From Schlesneria paludicola DSM 18645 (GTDB lineage Bacteria > Planctomycetota > Planctomycetia > Planctomycetales > Planctomycetaceae), in the NCBI GenBank assembly GCA_945876035.1, contig CAMCMU010000004.1, positions 1 to 64,000 on the forward strand: a stretch of DNA of 64,000 nucleotides, given 5' to 3'. Under the pieces are notes generated by a model. It worked only from the letters and a program-made list of their open reading frames with translations, did no database searches and was not told where the DNA came from. The translations under genes and the position numbers were made by a program. Shown one piece after another: positions 43,968 to 54,967 of the stretch; the first letter of the stretch is position 1, and every line of letters begins with the position of its first letter.

Positions 43968-45983
43968 TTAACGATAGGTCAATACGCTGAAGGAATAGGG
44001 TGGAAACGAATGATGTGTTTGACCGATGGCGTTATCATGGAGACAAGTCGACTTGCGCGGAGTCATGTTCGTCGGATTTTCTGCAGTATTCACAGCTTCG
44101 AGGGGACCTGCCAGTTGTTCCACGTGAACGACGGATTGTGAAGGAGCATAACCGTGCATGTGAATCGTCGCAGACTGCTCTCGTACGCTCGAATTCACCA
44201 CCTGCAACACCAATTGCTGCCCATCTTCGCTCCGCTTGGCAACGACATCGAGGCCGCTTTCGGTCCCTTCTACGGTACTTGTTACCAGTAACGGAAGGTG
44301 GCTCTGCGAGATCATTTGCGTCACATAACCTGGCGGTTGAAGCCAGACAGATGTCGGATTCAGAAATAACAGGCCCTGATTCCAAGCATTGTCATTCTCT
44401 CCATCTGGTTGAAGGCAATTTGCCGAGGTCACCATTGGAATCCGTCCATCTCTTTGAACCGCATGGATCGCCAACGCATTGGCCAACGCTCTCTGCTGCG
44501 AGTGGTTGTTGGCATTCAGTTCAAAAATAACAACTCGGTGTTTGGCACCCTCGGCGATTCGTTCTAAGGCATTGAGATACGACATCGTCCCTCCCCAGTC
44601 GGGTTGGGGGCCATCCGTTCGAATGTGAACATCGAACCAGACTTCTCGACCGAGGCCGTTGGCCAGTTGAAGAATCTTTTGGTGAGCAGCGAGACTGGTG
44701 ATGCCTGACAAGGCTCCGGACACGTGAAACGGATCTGGAATCGGCTGACTGTAAGCAAAGTCCCCAACGATGAGGATGATTTCTGCATCTTTGGCCCAAA
44801 TTTCGTTCGCGATTGGTTCGAACTTACGCCAATAGTTCTCATCGACATCCTCTTCATTACCGAGTTGAAGATATTTCAAACGATAGGGAGTGGGATGTCC
44901 GTCAGCAACCCGTTTTCGACCCCATGTGCTATCCGCTGGCCCGTTGCAGTACTCAACAAAATCGGCCATGTCCGGCGGCGTTTCCCCCATGTTGATGGCG
45001 GGAATTCCCAAAAAACCAGCCGCCTCACACAAATTCAGAAAATCAAAAATTCCCCAACCATTGGAAGAATAGGGATACCACGCTCCCGTATATGGCGGGC
45101 GTCCGGCACGCGGTCCAATCATTTTTTTCCACCGGTACTCTCCCACATTCACCATGGAACCACCTTGACGCAAGACGGTGATCCCCTGCGCCACGAGCGC
45201 TTCCGCCACATCTCGACGAGTAGGCAAGTCGCGAAAACGCCGCCATGAACCGGGTTGCAAAAACGCATACCCAATCGCCACCGTTCCCGGTTGCTTGAGT
45301 TTGACGGCAAACTGTCCGGAAGTGGTGCTGCCGTTGGGCGTGAGGTCAAATTTCAACTGTTGCCACTCCGATTTCGAGACCGTCAGAATCTGTTCTGCAT
45401 ACACCAGATCGCGATCACGGTCCTCCAGTGTGATCGACAACGAAATCGCTGTGTCTGAGCGGGCATAGATATATCCCTCGTAAGGTTTGCCTTCGACGAA
45501 GTGCATTCCCCAGTCGTTCAGACTTGCATTGGTCATCCCGATTTCGCCCTCCCCTGCAGCAAAGGTCAGACTTTGACTTTGAGTTCCAGAAAACGGATCC
45601 TGTTTGTGGAGGGAGTATTTTCCGATCGCGTTTCCACGGCGCAGAGCCCGCCATGGGCCACTGATTTCGTCGTCGTCGGTCAATCGATCGCCGTCGCGAA
45701 AGGTATTCTTCCGCTTCGATTTTCGCGGTTGAGCCGGTTCGGCGAAACTTTCGCCAAAAATCATTTGACTATCGATGCCCCCGTAAACCTCATGGTTTAC
45801 GTCCTCAATGCACGCTCCTGTCAAATATCGCGAAATCGGGAGAGCTCGTTGATCAAACTGAATTTGGATCGTGCATTCTTGGGCCGTGGAGACATTGCAG
45901 AGAACCAGCCAGAGGAATGCCCGGCCAGCCCGTGTTGAAAATCGACTGACTTGAATTGCCACCCTCGGCGAGTTCGTTGGCAT
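43968..45983 (-). CDS. Alpha-L-arabinofuranosidase-like glycoside hydrolase (GH51-type)
   Basis: EDVNHEVYGGIDSQMIFGESF, YLQLGNEEDVDENYWRKFEPIANEIWAKD, VVIFELNANNHS. Confidence 0.82.
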   Translation of the reverse strand: MPTNSPRVAIQVSRFSTRAGRAFLWLVLCNVSTAQECTIQIQFDQRALPISRYLTGACIEDVNHEVYGGIDSQMIFGESFAEPAQPRKSKRKNTFRDGDRLTDDDEISGPWRALRRGNAIGKYSLHKQDPFSGTQSQSLTFAAGEGEIGMTNASLNDWGMHFVEGKPYEGYIYARSDTAISLSITLEDRDRDLVYAEQILTVSKSEWQQLKFDLTPNGSTTSGQFAVKLKQPGTVAIGYAFLQPGSWRRFRDLPTRRDVAEALVAQGITVLRQGGSMVNVGEYRWKKMIGPRAGRPPYTGAWYPYSSNGWGIFDFLNLCEAAGFLGIPAINMGETPPDMADFVEYCNGPADSTWGRKRVADGHPTPYRLKYLQLGNEEDVDENYWRKFEPIANEIWAKDAEIILIVGDFAYSQPIPDPFHVSGALSGITSLAAHQKILQLANGLGREVWFDVHIRTDGPQPDWGGTMSYLNALERIAEGAKHRVVIFELNANNHSQQRALANALAIHAVQRDGRIPMVTSANCLQPDGENDNAWNQGLLFLNPTSVWLQPPGYVTQMISQSHLPLLVTSTVEGTESGLDVVAKRSEDGQQLVLQVVNSSVREQSATIHMHGYAPSQSVVHVEQLAGPLEAVNTAENPTNMTPRKSTCLHDNAIGQTHHSFPPYSFSVLTYR

Positions 45984-46230
45984 TCATCGCCCCCTGCTCT
46001 TGAATTGTCGTTGTTCGCTCTCGATTGCTTGCGCAGCTAGGATTCATGGCCAGCCTTTGACCCGTGAATCGTCGGGATCCATCGGTTCTGTTGCTGTCAT
46101 GATAGAGAGGCAGGAGGCGGATTTGAAGCCAATCTCAGTGATCTCTTAGAGGCCGTTCGATAGCCGTCGCAGACAAAATGGCGACACACGCCCTCCCTCT
46201 TCCCAAGGGCTGTTCGGCAAGCATTCCGTC

Positions 46231-46265
46231 CGGCCGCTGCGGGATCGGATACCGCAGCGGCCGGT
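46231..46265. other. Perfect 13-bp stem intergenic hairpin
   Basis: CCGGCCGCTGCGG-gatcggata-CCGCAGCGGCCGG. Confidence 0.85.
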
Positions 46266-46581
46266 TGACCCTCTGGCAAAAGATGGATTAATTTTTCAGG
46301 CACGAGTTGAGTCCGTTGATCCTTTTGACGTTTTGCAAAAAATGCCTTTTCTGTCGTCTTGGGGGGGCTCTTGATCGAGACCGTTTGGTTTGTCAGAATC
46401 TGTCGGGTTAACCAAAAACGCTCCGATCCTCAGTTCATGAGTCTGCTGCTGGTCTGCGTTCTGTGATATCCCTCGGCCTGTCCGATTACCGCTGGTTCGC
46501 CTCGTTTTGAACGGCTCACGTGCGTATGATTGACGCGGATGCGTTCGCGGTGGTAGTCAGGCTTTCATTTAAGGACTTGGA

Positions 46582-47526
46582 ATGACTTGGTCGTCGACGT
46601 CACTGCTGGTCGTTTATTGTGTGTTGATCGCCATTTCGTCGTTGATGGGTGGCTATTTGCCGTCACTCGTCAAATTGACGCATGCCCGGATGCAGATTTT
46701 GGTGAGTATGATTGGCGGATTGATGTTGGGGGTTGCCATTTTCCATCAACTTCCGCACGCCGTCGGAGCCCTGTCGGGCCACGATCACGTCTTCGCGCTC
46801 GATTGGTGCGTTGGCTGGTTGATGGCAGGGCTGTTAACGACGTTTTTCATGCTACGATTGTTTCACTTTCACAACCACGAACCGGTCGCGACAGACGATG
46901 ACAGAGATCATCTCTGTGCACACGATCACGATGCGGGATCGGAATTGAATCACAGTCATCATCCGACTCAGGGAGCGAGTTGGATCGGCATATTTTTGGG
47001 ATTGTCAATCCATACATTGATCGACGGAGCGGCATTAGCAGCCAATGTTCAGGCGGACGCACTTCACGATTCCACCCCTCTCAAAGCCACCACGTGGCTT
47101 TTGGGTCTGGGGACATTTTTGGGAGTCGTATTGCACAAGCCCTTGGATTCCTTGTCGATCACGACCTTGATGACCGCAGGGGGATGGTCTTGGGGCTGGA
47201 GAAATCTGGTCAACATCGGCTATAGCCTGATGTGCCCACTGGGAGCTGCCGGGTTCATTCTGGGTCTTCAACAATTTAATTTGTTACACGATGTGATTTT
47301 GGCGGCGGCGCTCGCCTTCTCAGCCGGAGTCTTTCTGTGTATTTCGCTCAGCGACTTGTTGCCCGAGGTGCAATTTCACTCCCATGATCGTTTGAAGCTT
47401 TCCTGTGGACTTTTGATCGGGGTGTTCTTGGCATATGGAATTGGTTTTTTGGAACCGGCGCATACACACGGTCATCAGGGTGGAATATCGGAACCATCGC
47501 ACTCGGAGTCGCATCACCACCATTAA
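46582..47526 (+). CDS. ZIP-family metal transporter
   Basis: His-rich loops HLCAHDHDAGSELNHSHHP and C-terminal HTHGHQGG...HSESHHHH; IGIFLGLSIHTLIDGAALAA; VLHKPLDSLSI. Confidence 0.85.
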   Translation: MTWSSTSLLVVYCVLIAISSLMGGYLPSLVKLTHARMQILVSMIGGLMLGVAIFHQLPHAVGALSGHDHVFALDWCVGWLMAGLLTTFFMLRLFHFHNHEPVATDDDRDHLCAHDHDAGSELNHSHHPTQGASWIGIFLGLSIHTLIDGAALAANVQADALHDSTPLKATTWLLGLGTFLGVVLHKPLDSLSITTLMTAGGWSWGWRNLVNIGYSLMCPLGAAGFILGLQQFNLLHDVILAAALAFSAGVFLCISLSDLLPEVQFHSHDRLKLSCGLLIGVFLAYGIGFLEPAHTHGHQGGISEPSHSESHHHH

Positions 47527-47853
47527 GATTTTTTGTCGGATATTGGCCGGTGACCGATCTTCTGCAGGCGTCATCTCATTGGCGGTACCACGGCACACCC
47601 CTGCGGAATCACGGCAACAAGCAGAGAGATGTCACGCCGATTATGGGCGATGACAACAAGGTAGGGTACGGGCGATGAGACTCTGTGAACACACGGAGTG
47701 CGAGGGATGACTGTGAGGGCGCGTTGCCGTGTCCAATTCTGCGAGATATTCTTCTGCAGTCCGGTCTGCAAACACAGAGCCTGTGCTCTGCATCGATACA
47801 CGTGCCGATATCGTTCTCCAATCACGCTCTTTTTGACAGATGGTTAAGAGTCA

Positions 47854-48729
47854 ATGAAACCCCTTTTGTTTTTACCGATCGCCATGTTGGCGATCGTGTT
47901 TGTAGACCAATTGGCGTCTGCCGGAGAGGTGCAAGTCGATCGCGCGGTCGCTTATCTTCCCCAAGATCGTCCTGAAAAATCGGATCTGTACATTCCTCTG
48001 GACTCCGGTCCGCCGCGACCTGCCATTGTCATCATGCATGGTGGAGGCTGGATCGGAGGTGAACGCAATGCCCATCGCGAAGTCAACCTCGGCATGTCCC
48101 TTGGGGGGCACGGCTATGTGTGCCTGAGTATTGACTATTGGTGTCCGGATCCCACGAAGACCATGGTGTGTTGCTGGCCCCAAAACATTTATGACTGTAA
48201 GAACGCGGTCCGCTGGTTACGTGCCAACGCTAAAAAATACAATATCGATGCCGATCATATCGGAGCCATTGGCGGATCTGCTGGCGGGCATTTGGCGGCC
48301 ATGCTGGCGGTCACTGGCCCGGAGTGCGGTCTCGATCCTCTGACCCCTGCATCCGAGTTTTCCTGTCAAGTCCAATGTGCGGTCGATATGTATGGGCCTG
48401 TCGATACCGAAAACTGGATAGACATTAAAGGGTTAATGAAAACGCGAGCAGACGCACCCGAATTGTATCAAGCATTCTCCGTGCTTTCGTACGTCAGTCG
48501 CGAAGATCCCCCGTTACTGATTCTGCAGGGGACCAATGATCCCGTCGTCGCGGTCTCCCAATCCGAAGCCTTGGCCCGTGTCTTGAAGAAACACGGAGTC
48601 ACGCATCATTTGGAGATCATTGAGAACGCGCCGCATTCGTTCGATCTGCAGCCGGAACAACGCGACCTGCGTCCGCAAGTGTTTGAATTTTTTGACCATT
48701 GGTTGCAGAATCCCCAGAGAGTGCGTTAG
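47854..48729 (+). CDS. Secreted alpha/beta hydrolase (esterase/lipase-like)
   Basis: IVIMHGGGWIGGERNAHRE, IGAIGGSAGGHLAAML, LILQGTNDPVV. Confidence 0.88.
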   Translation: MKPLLFLPIAMLAIVFVDQLASAGEVQVDRAVAYLPQDRPEKSDLYIPLDSGPPRPAIVIMHGGGWIGGERNAHREVNLGMSLGGHGYVCLSIDYWCPDPTKTMVCCWPQNIYDCKNAVRWLRANAKKYNIDADHIGAIGGSAGGHLAAMLAVTGPECGLDPLTPASEFSCQVQCAVDMYGPVDTENWIDIKGLMKTRADAPELYQAFSVLSYVSREDPPLLILQGTNDPVVAVSQSEALARVLKKHGVTHHLEIIENAPHSFDLQPEQRDLRPQVFEFFDHWLQNPQRVR

Positions 48730-48876
48730 CGTAATCCGCGGTTCGTCGTAGAATTGTTGTTGTCTGCGCGGTTCTCGATCGACGGCAGAAGACGAAAAGG
48801 TCTTCGCCCCCCAACGCATCGTCGATCCGGCCCATTTGAAGGGTTTCCCGCAGTGGTCTCATAAAAAGGTCGATCC

Positions 48877-49605
48877 ATGAAAATGTCGTTGTCAGCCATT
48901 CCTTTGTTTCCACGGATGCGACAAGAAAAATTTTGTCGTTTGATCGCAAAACTGCTGATCATTTTCACCGTCATTATCGGAGAGGAGCAGCGAATCATGG
49001 CCCAGTCACCGCAGGAATCTGGAACAGAGGCTACAGGCCGTGATAGGAATCCTCAGCAAGACCCTGAGGACGTGGAGAAAGCAACGTTTGGTTCAGGTTG
49101 CTTTTGGTGTACGGAGGCCGTATTTCAGCAACTGAAAGGGGTCCAGTCCGTGGTTTCCGGTTACAGTGGTGGAAAAACGAAGAACCCGACCTATCAGGAT
49201 ATCTCCACCGGAACGACGGGACATGCGGAAGTCATTCAGGTCACATACGACCCGAGACTGGTGTCCTACCCGGAACTGCTAGAAGTCTTTTGGAAAACTC
49301 ACGATCCAACCACGCTCAACCGACAAGGGGCGGACGAGGGAACTCAGTATCGTTCCGTCATTTTTTATCATAATCCCACGCAACAAAAATTGGCGCAAGA
49401 GTACTTCCAAAAGCTGGATGCCTCCGGAGCCTACAAATCGCCACTGGTCACGGAAATCGCATCATTCCAAGAGTTCTATCCCGGTGAAGCCTATCACCAA
49501 AACTATTTTCGCAACAATCCAAGAAACCCCTACTGTAGTACGGTCATCAAGCACAAAGTGGCAAAGTTCAAAGCGGTTTTTAAAGACAAGCTGAAAGACC
49601 AATAG
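48877..49605 (+). CDS. msrA: Peptide-methionine (S)-S-oxide reductase with N-terminal signal/anchor
   Basis: ATFGSGCFWCTEAVFQQLKGVQSVVSGYSGGKTKNPTYQDISTGTTGHAEVIQVTYDP. Confidence 0.94.
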   Translation: MKMSLSAIPLFPRMRQEKFCRLIAKLLIIFTVIIGEEQRIMAQSPQESGTEATGRDRNPQQDPEDVEKATFGSGCFWCTEAVFQQLKGVQSVVSGYSGGKTKNPTYQDISTGTTGHAEVIQVTYDPRLVSYPELLEVFWKTHDPTTLNRQGADEGTQYRSVIFYHNPTQQKLAQEYFQKLDASGAYKSPLVTEIASFQEFYPGEAYHQNYFRNNPRNPYCSTVIKHKVAKFKAVFKDKLKDQ

Positions 49606-49750
49606 TCACCCAATTCCACGAGCGTCACAACAACGCGCCATTTAGCGACGGCCTGCAACACCCTCGATGTCCGCTTCATCAGCCACACCGCCGATCAGTT
49701 TTCACACAAAAACCAATCGGGTCTAGCGTGAGTCCAACAACAAAAGAGGA

Positions 49751-50773
49751 TTAGCTGTGAACCAGCAGGGCGGCGGTGCGGACCGCTGCAATGAATCCGT
49801 CAGCGCGTGCCAACCCTTTCCAGGCGATATCGAAGGCCGTGCCGTGACTGGGGCTGGTTCGAATCATGGGCAGGCCGAGCGTGACATTCACGGCGTGTTC
49901 GAAGCCGATCAGTTTGAGGGCGATATGACCTTGATCGTGATACATGGCTGCAACCCCATCGAACTCACCGTGAATCGCGCGGCGGAGCAATGCGTCCGCT
50001 GGAAGAGGCCCGCTGGCAAGAATTCCGCGTTTTTGAGCCGCCTCCACGGCAGGTGAGATCAAGGTCGACTCCTCATCGCCGAATAAGCCCTCTTCTCCCG
50101 CATGTGGATTGAGGGCACAGACACCGATTCGCGGGGTCTTGCAGCCGATTCGCTTAAGAAAGTGATCGATCAGTTCAACGGTTTCGCGAATTCGCGAAAC
50201 CGTCAGCAAGGCGGGCACATGGCGAATCGCTGTGTGCAGTGTCACGTGAGCGACGCCCAAACCGGAGATACCTTGAATCCATTCACCCGGCGGTAAATAC
50301 AGCATCATGGCGAATTCCGTGACGCCGCACTCTGCGGCCAAGATCTCGGTGTGTCCCGGAAAATGGAGGCCGGCGGCATGCAGAGCGGCTTTGTTTAACG
50401 GTGCCGTCGTGAGCGCATCCATGTCGCCTTGAAGTACGGCATGAGTTGCGGCGACAAGGCAATCGTAAGCGGCGCGGCCCGCACGCGGGTCCGTCACTCC
50501 CGCCGGAATCAAGGTCAGTTCGACAGTCGACGGATTCCAACACGCGATGCGCGAGGAATCCCAGTCAATATCGGCAGGCGATGAGACCACCGTCAACGTG
50601 GCCTCAAGACCCGTTAATGCCATCGCACGCTGAAGAATTTCCGGATGCCCCACGACAACCGGGCGGCAACACTCCTGCAGGCGACGATCGTTCAGGGCAC
50701 GCGCCACAACTTCGGGACCAATTCCCGTGACATCACCCATTGTTAACGCAATTTTGGGGAGCGATCGGGTCAC
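49751..50773 (-). CDS. pdxA: 4-hydroxythreonine-4-phosphate dehydrogenase
   Basis: IALTMGDVTGIGPEVVARAL, TTAPLNKAALHAAGLHFPGHTEILA, AMYHDQGHIALKLIGFEHAVNVTLGLPMIRTSPSHGTAFDIA. Confidence 0.94.
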   Translation of the reverse strand: MTRSLPKIALTMGDVTGIGPEVVARALNDRRLQECCRPVVVGHPEILQRAMALTGLEATLTVVSSPADIDWDSSRIACWNPSTVELTLIPAGVTDPRAGRAAYDCLVAATHAVLQGDMDALTTAPLNKAALHAAGLHFPGHTEILAAECGVTEFAMMLYLPPGEWIQGISGLGVAHVTLHTAIRHVPALLTVSRIRETVELIDHFLKRIGCKTPRIGVCALNPHAGEEGLFGDEESTLISPAVEAAQKRGILASGPLPADALLRRAIHGEFDGVAAMYHDQGHIALKLIGFEHAVNVTLGLPMIRTSPSHGTAFDIAWKGLARADGFIAAVRTAALLVHS

Positions 50774-51312
50774 GAATAGACCTCGGCATCACGCAGAAGG
50801 ATTCCGCGTCGGTCTTTCTCGGAGAGAATTTCTGGCTCGATCTCTGGCCATTCCAGTTTCAGTTCGGGATCGTTCCACAACAGTGTTCGTTCATCTTCGG
50901 GATGATAATAGTCCGTGCACTTGTAGCAGAAATCTGCTGAATCGCTGGTCACGCAAAACCCATGGGCGAATCCCGCAGGAATGTACATCTGTCGGTGATT
51001 TGCTTCGCTGAGCAGAATGGCAATAGAGCGACCAAATGACGGTGAGGATCGTCGCAGATCAACCGCCACATCCATCACCTCACCCTGTGTCACGAAAACT
51101 AATTTTCCTTGAGGTTTCGTGAGTTGATAGTGCAGGCCGCGGAGGGTTCCGCGACACGAGCGAGAACAGTTATCCTGCACGAAATCCGCATTGATTCCCG
51201 CATCACGATATCGGTCTTGCCGATAACTTTCAAAAAAGAAACCACGGGAATCACCGAACGTTTTGGGTTCAATAATCAGGACACCGGAAAGATCTGTCGT
51301 GAGAACATTCAT
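50770..51312 (-). CDS. rfbC: dTDP-4-dehydrorhamnose 3,5-epimerase
   Basis: IIEPKTFGDSRGFFFESY, DFVQDNCSRSCRGTLRGLHYQ, YIPAGFAHGFCVTSDSADFCYKCTDYY. Confidence 0.94.
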   Translation of the reverse strand: MNVLTTDLSGVLIIEPKTFGDSRGFFFESYRQDRYRDAGINADFVQDNCSRSCRGTLRGLHYQLTKPQGKLVFVTQGEVMDVAVDLRRSSPSFGRSIAILLSEANHRQMYIPAGFAHGFCVTSDSADFCYKCTDYYHPEDERTLLWNDPELKLEWPEIEPEILSEKDRRGILLRDAEVYS

Positions 51313-51483
51313 GCAGAGATCTCGCTTGAACGGGGCTATGATGCTGACGGAAAGACCGACCGAGACGGCGACTCACAGCGTTTTTTAAGCGTCGATCGCT
51401 GTCACGCAAGGGGGTGGGATTGGTCTTTCTTCGTTAAGGACGTCGACTGCCTGACGGTTCCCACGGCAACTGAGACCGTTGGA

Positions 51484-53553
51484 TTAGGCCTCGGTATTGG
51501 GAGGCGCCACATCATATCGGAGCGGTTCCATGGTAAATGTCGCCCGCCCCTGCGACAAACTTCGGACGTCGGTCGAGTATCCAAACATGCGAGACAGAGG
51601 CGCTTCGGCGATCATGACCACGAGGTGGCCTCGTAATTCGGTATTCACGATCATGGCTCGTCGGGAGTTCAAGTCGGCTGAGATATTTCCCACGAAGTCA
51701 CTCGGTGTCACGACTTCGAGCTTCATGATCGGTTCCAGTAACACGGTCCCCACTTTCTGAAGTGCCTGACGAACAGCATCGGCAACCGCGGCACGAATGG
51801 CCGTTTCTGTTGTTTCTCCTTCGTGATACTCGGCATCCAAGGCCACCGCCTTGGTGTTGATCAATTGGTATCCCACCAGTCCGCCCCCTTTCAATTCATC
51901 TCGTAATGCCTGCTCAAAAATGAGGGCGAGTTCCGGGGGAAGGACATTCGGTTTCATTTTGTAGAGGATCGATATTCCAGGCTCTTCAGGAACTGGTTCG
52001 AGAGAAATACGGACCGAAGCGAATTGTCGAACTCCGGCATTCTGGCGGTCGAATCGCCCTTCCAGTTCCACTTTGGAGGCAATCGTTTCTCGATAAGTGA
52101 CACGTGGCTTGTGGCTGCGCATCTTGATGTGGAAGTCCCGTTCCATACGCTTGCTAATAATCTCGAGGTGCAACTCACCCATTCCACTGACGATCGTCTG
52201 CCCTGTTTCTTCGCTGATCTTGGCGGAGAACGTGGGATCCTGTTTTGACATGACCTTGAGTGTTTCTTCCAACTTTTTGCGATCGGCGCTGCTGTCTGGC
52301 TCGATGGCCATCGAAATGACCGTCTCGGGAAAACGGATGGACTCCAGTAAAATGCCGTGGAGCGCATCGCACAGAGTGTCTCCCGTGACAGCGTCTTTCG
52401 GGCCAATCACCCCGACAATGTCACCCGCCGTGGCCTCTTCCAACTTTTCTCGCGAATCGGCCTGCATGCGCCACAGTTGGCTGATGAGTTCTTTACTCCC
52501 CGTTCGCGGATTGAGGACGCGTGAGCGGTTTTTCAGCACGCCCGAGTAAATTCGGACGAAATAGAGTTCGGAATGTTCGTCGACATGAATTTTGAACACG
52601 AGCCCGCAAAAGGGCTCTTTTTCTGAAGGTGTGCGAGATTCGGATTTTTCCGCTTTTTTCGGATTCGGATTACGACCTTCAACCGGAGGAATGTCGAGCG
52701 GACTCGGGAGATAGCGAACGACCGCATCGAGAATTGGCTGAACCCCGATATAGTCCAGCGAGGAACCGCAGAGCACAGGTTGAAGTTGATTCGAAATAAC
52801 CGCCTTTCGCAGGACTCGAATAATTTGCTCCGCCGGCAGATCCCCGGTCGAATCATAGATTGAAAATGCCTCATCATCGAGCAGGGCAATGGCATCGATC
52901 AACCGGCGATGCCATTCCTCAGCCCGCATGAGCTCCTCTTCGGGGATTGACTGAACGTCAATCGTCGTTCCCTGCGGCGCGCTGTTGAAATAGAGTGCCT
53001 TCATCTGAATTAAATCGAGGATCCCGCGAAATCCCTGCGGATTTGTTACGGGTCCTTCACCGAGGGGAATCGAGACCGCGACGGGATTCGCGTGCAAACG
53101 ATCCGACAATTGAGAAAAAACGCGTTCAAATCCGGCGCCGATTCGATCCATCTTGTTGATGAAACAAATCCGCGGCACATGGTATTTGTCCGCCTGACGC
53201 CAGACCGTTTCGCTCTGGGCCTCGACCCCTTCGACGGCACTGAAGACCACAACTCCACCATCGAGCACGCGCAGACTCCGCTCGACCTCGGCAGTAAAAT
53301 CGACATGGCCCGGTGTGTCGATGATGTTGATCGTATGGTCCTGCCATTTGCAGGAGATCGCGGCGGAATAAATCGTGATTCCACGTTTGGCTTCCTCGGG
53401 ATCAAAGTCGGTGACAGTCGTCCCGTCATCGACGTTCCCCATCCGGTGTGTCTCACCGGCATAGAACAGAATCCGTTCCGTCGTCGTCGTTTTACCGGCA
53501 TCAATGTGAGCAATAATGCCAATGTTGCGAATGCGTTCGATGGCTGTAGTCAT
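51484..53553 (-). CDS. fusA: Elongation factor G (paralog type not resolved)
   Basis: IRNIGIIAHIDAGKTTTTERILFYAGETHRMGNVDDGTTVTDFDPEEAKRGITI, DTPGHVDFTAEVERSLRVLDG, INKMDRIGAGF. Confidence 0.92.
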   Translation of the reverse strand: MTTAIERIRNIGIIAHIDAGKTTTTERILFYAGETHRMGNVDDGTTVTDFDPEEAKRGITIYSAAISCKWQDHTINIIDTPGHVDFTAEVERSLRVLDGGVVVFSAVEGVEAQSETVWRQADKYHVPRICFINKMDRIGAGFERVFSQLSDRLHANPVAVSIPLGEGPVTNPQGFRGILDLIQMKALYFNSAPQGTTIDVQSIPEEELMRAEEWHRRLIDAIALLDDEAFSIYDSTGDLPAEQIIRVLRKAVISNQLQPVLCGSSLDYIGVQPILDAVVRYLPSPLDIPPVEGRNPNPKKAEKSESRTPSEKEPFCGLVFKIHVDEHSELYFVRIYSGVLKNRSRVLNPRTGSKELISQLWRMQADSREKLEEATAGDIVGVIGPKDAVTGDTLCDALHGILLESIRFPETVISMAIEPDSSADRKKLEETLKVMSKQDPTFSAKISEETGQTIVSGMGELHLEIISKRMERDFHIKMRSHKPRVTYRETIASKVELEGRFDRQNAGVRQFASVRISLEPVPEEPGISILYKMKPNVLPPELALIFEQALRDELKGGGLVGYQLINTKAVALDAEYHEGETTETAIRAAVADAVRQALQKVGTVLLEPIMKLEVVTPSDFVGNISADLNSRRAMIVNTELRGHLVVMIAEAPLSRMFGYSTDVRSLSQGRATFTMEPLRYDVAPPNTEA

Positions 53554-53791
53554 GAGCGGACTTGGGTCTGGAGGATGGGGTACGGCATCTCAGGTCACGG
53601 AGATTCGCGACTAAGAACGCGAAGAAAAGAGGACGCGTGGCGCGTTCCAGGGCGTGAATGGTGTTGTGTAAAGACCACGTCTCAACGTGTGAACTCCTCT
53701 GAAGTCGATGGGCTGGGCAAGATCTGGATGGTCCTCGTGGTTCGACGGGAACGGCGTCGGAATCGATCGTCATTCCCCCTCGACTCGGCCT

Positions 53792-54967
53792 TCATGTTCC
53801 GACGTTTTGCGGACGCGCTGCGATCACCTTGTCCAGTTCTTCTTTGAGTCGCGGCAAGATCTGGTCATAAGGGAATGCCCCCAGTTCTAGTGGTCCTTTT
53901 TTGAGGTTGACAAAGTTCGGACCACACCACAGCCCGAGATCGGCATCGTCGGTTTCACCTGGCCCATTGACGCGACACCCCATCACGGCGATTGTCACCG
54001 CATGATCTTTGGCATAGGTGGTCATGTCTTTGACCTGTTGGGCCAGATCGATAAAGGCCTCGTTCTCGACGCGAGAACAGCTCGGACAACTGATAATATT
54101 GAGCGTTTGCAGTCGATAATCGACAAATGACCGCACGCGGCCAGCCGAAATGTCTGCCAAGATCTGCCGTCCGGCGACGATCTCCTCGGACTTACGCGCA
54201 TTGGGGACCGTCAGTGAGACCCGAATGGTGTCGCCAATTCCTTGGCTAATGAGCTGCTCAAACGCCATCCGCGTTTTGATGATTCCTTCAGGAGGCATCC
54301 CGGCCTCGGTGACGCCGAGATGCAATGGGACATCCGGTCGCTTCTCCGCGAAACGCTTGTTCCCCTCGATCACTTTTCGGGGGTCCGAGTCCTTCAGAGA
54401 GACGCAGTACCTGGTGAATCCGAGAGAGTCGAGGAAATCACAGTGCTCCCAAGCACTTTCCAGCATCGGTGTGATGGAGTCGGAGGGGTCATACATTTCT
54501 TTTTTGGCGGGATCGACTGAGCCGCAGTTGACTCCGACACGCATCGCGCAATCGTGTTCCCTCGCGATATCCGCCAAGTAACGCACTTTTTCCTGCCATG
54601 GCCTGTCACGCTCGTGGTGATAAAGATGCCCAGGGTTGTAGCGGATTTTATCGACGTGAGGTGCGACGGCTTCGGCGAGTCGATAGTTTTCCTGAAGGTC
54701 GACGGCCAAATTGGCCTGAGACTGCCGACGGATCTCCGCTAATGCCGTCGCGTCTCGAAGACTGTCGACGGCCACTCGGATGATGTCGGCGCCGGACTCG
54801 TACAGTGCCTGAATCTGACCGACCGTGGCATCAATGTCTTGGGTATGCGTGGCCGTCATACTTTGTACGGCAATCGAATGCCCTGCCCCGATTGTTGCCG
54901 AACCGATTTTGATTGATCGAGTCGGATTGCGTCTAAGTTCCACCGTTGTCCCCCCGTCAATAACCAC
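53792..54967 (-). CDS. ispG: 4-hydroxy-3-methylbut-2-enyl diphosphate synthase
   Basis: [76 protein letters not shown]-like C-terminus ([12 protein letters not shown]). Confidence 0.95.
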   Translation of the reverse strand: MVIDGGTTVELRRNPTRSIKIGSATIGAGHSIAVQSMTATHTQDIDATVGQIQALYESGADIIRVAVDSLRDATALAEIRRQSQANLAVDLQENYRLAEAVAPHVDKIRYNPGHLYHHERDRPWQEKVRYLADIAREHDCAMRVGVNCGSVDPAKKEMYDPSDSITPMLESAWEHCDFLDSLGFTRYCVSLKDSDPRKVIEGNKRFAEKRPDVPLHLGVTEAGMPPEGIIKTRMAFEQLISQGIGDTIRVSLTVPNARKSEEIVAGRQILADISAGRVRSFVDYRLQTLNIISCPSCSRVENEAFIDLAQQVKDMTTYAKDHAVTIAVMGCRVNGPGETDDADLGLWCGPNFVNLKKGPLELGAFPYDQILPRLKEELDKVIAARPQNVGT

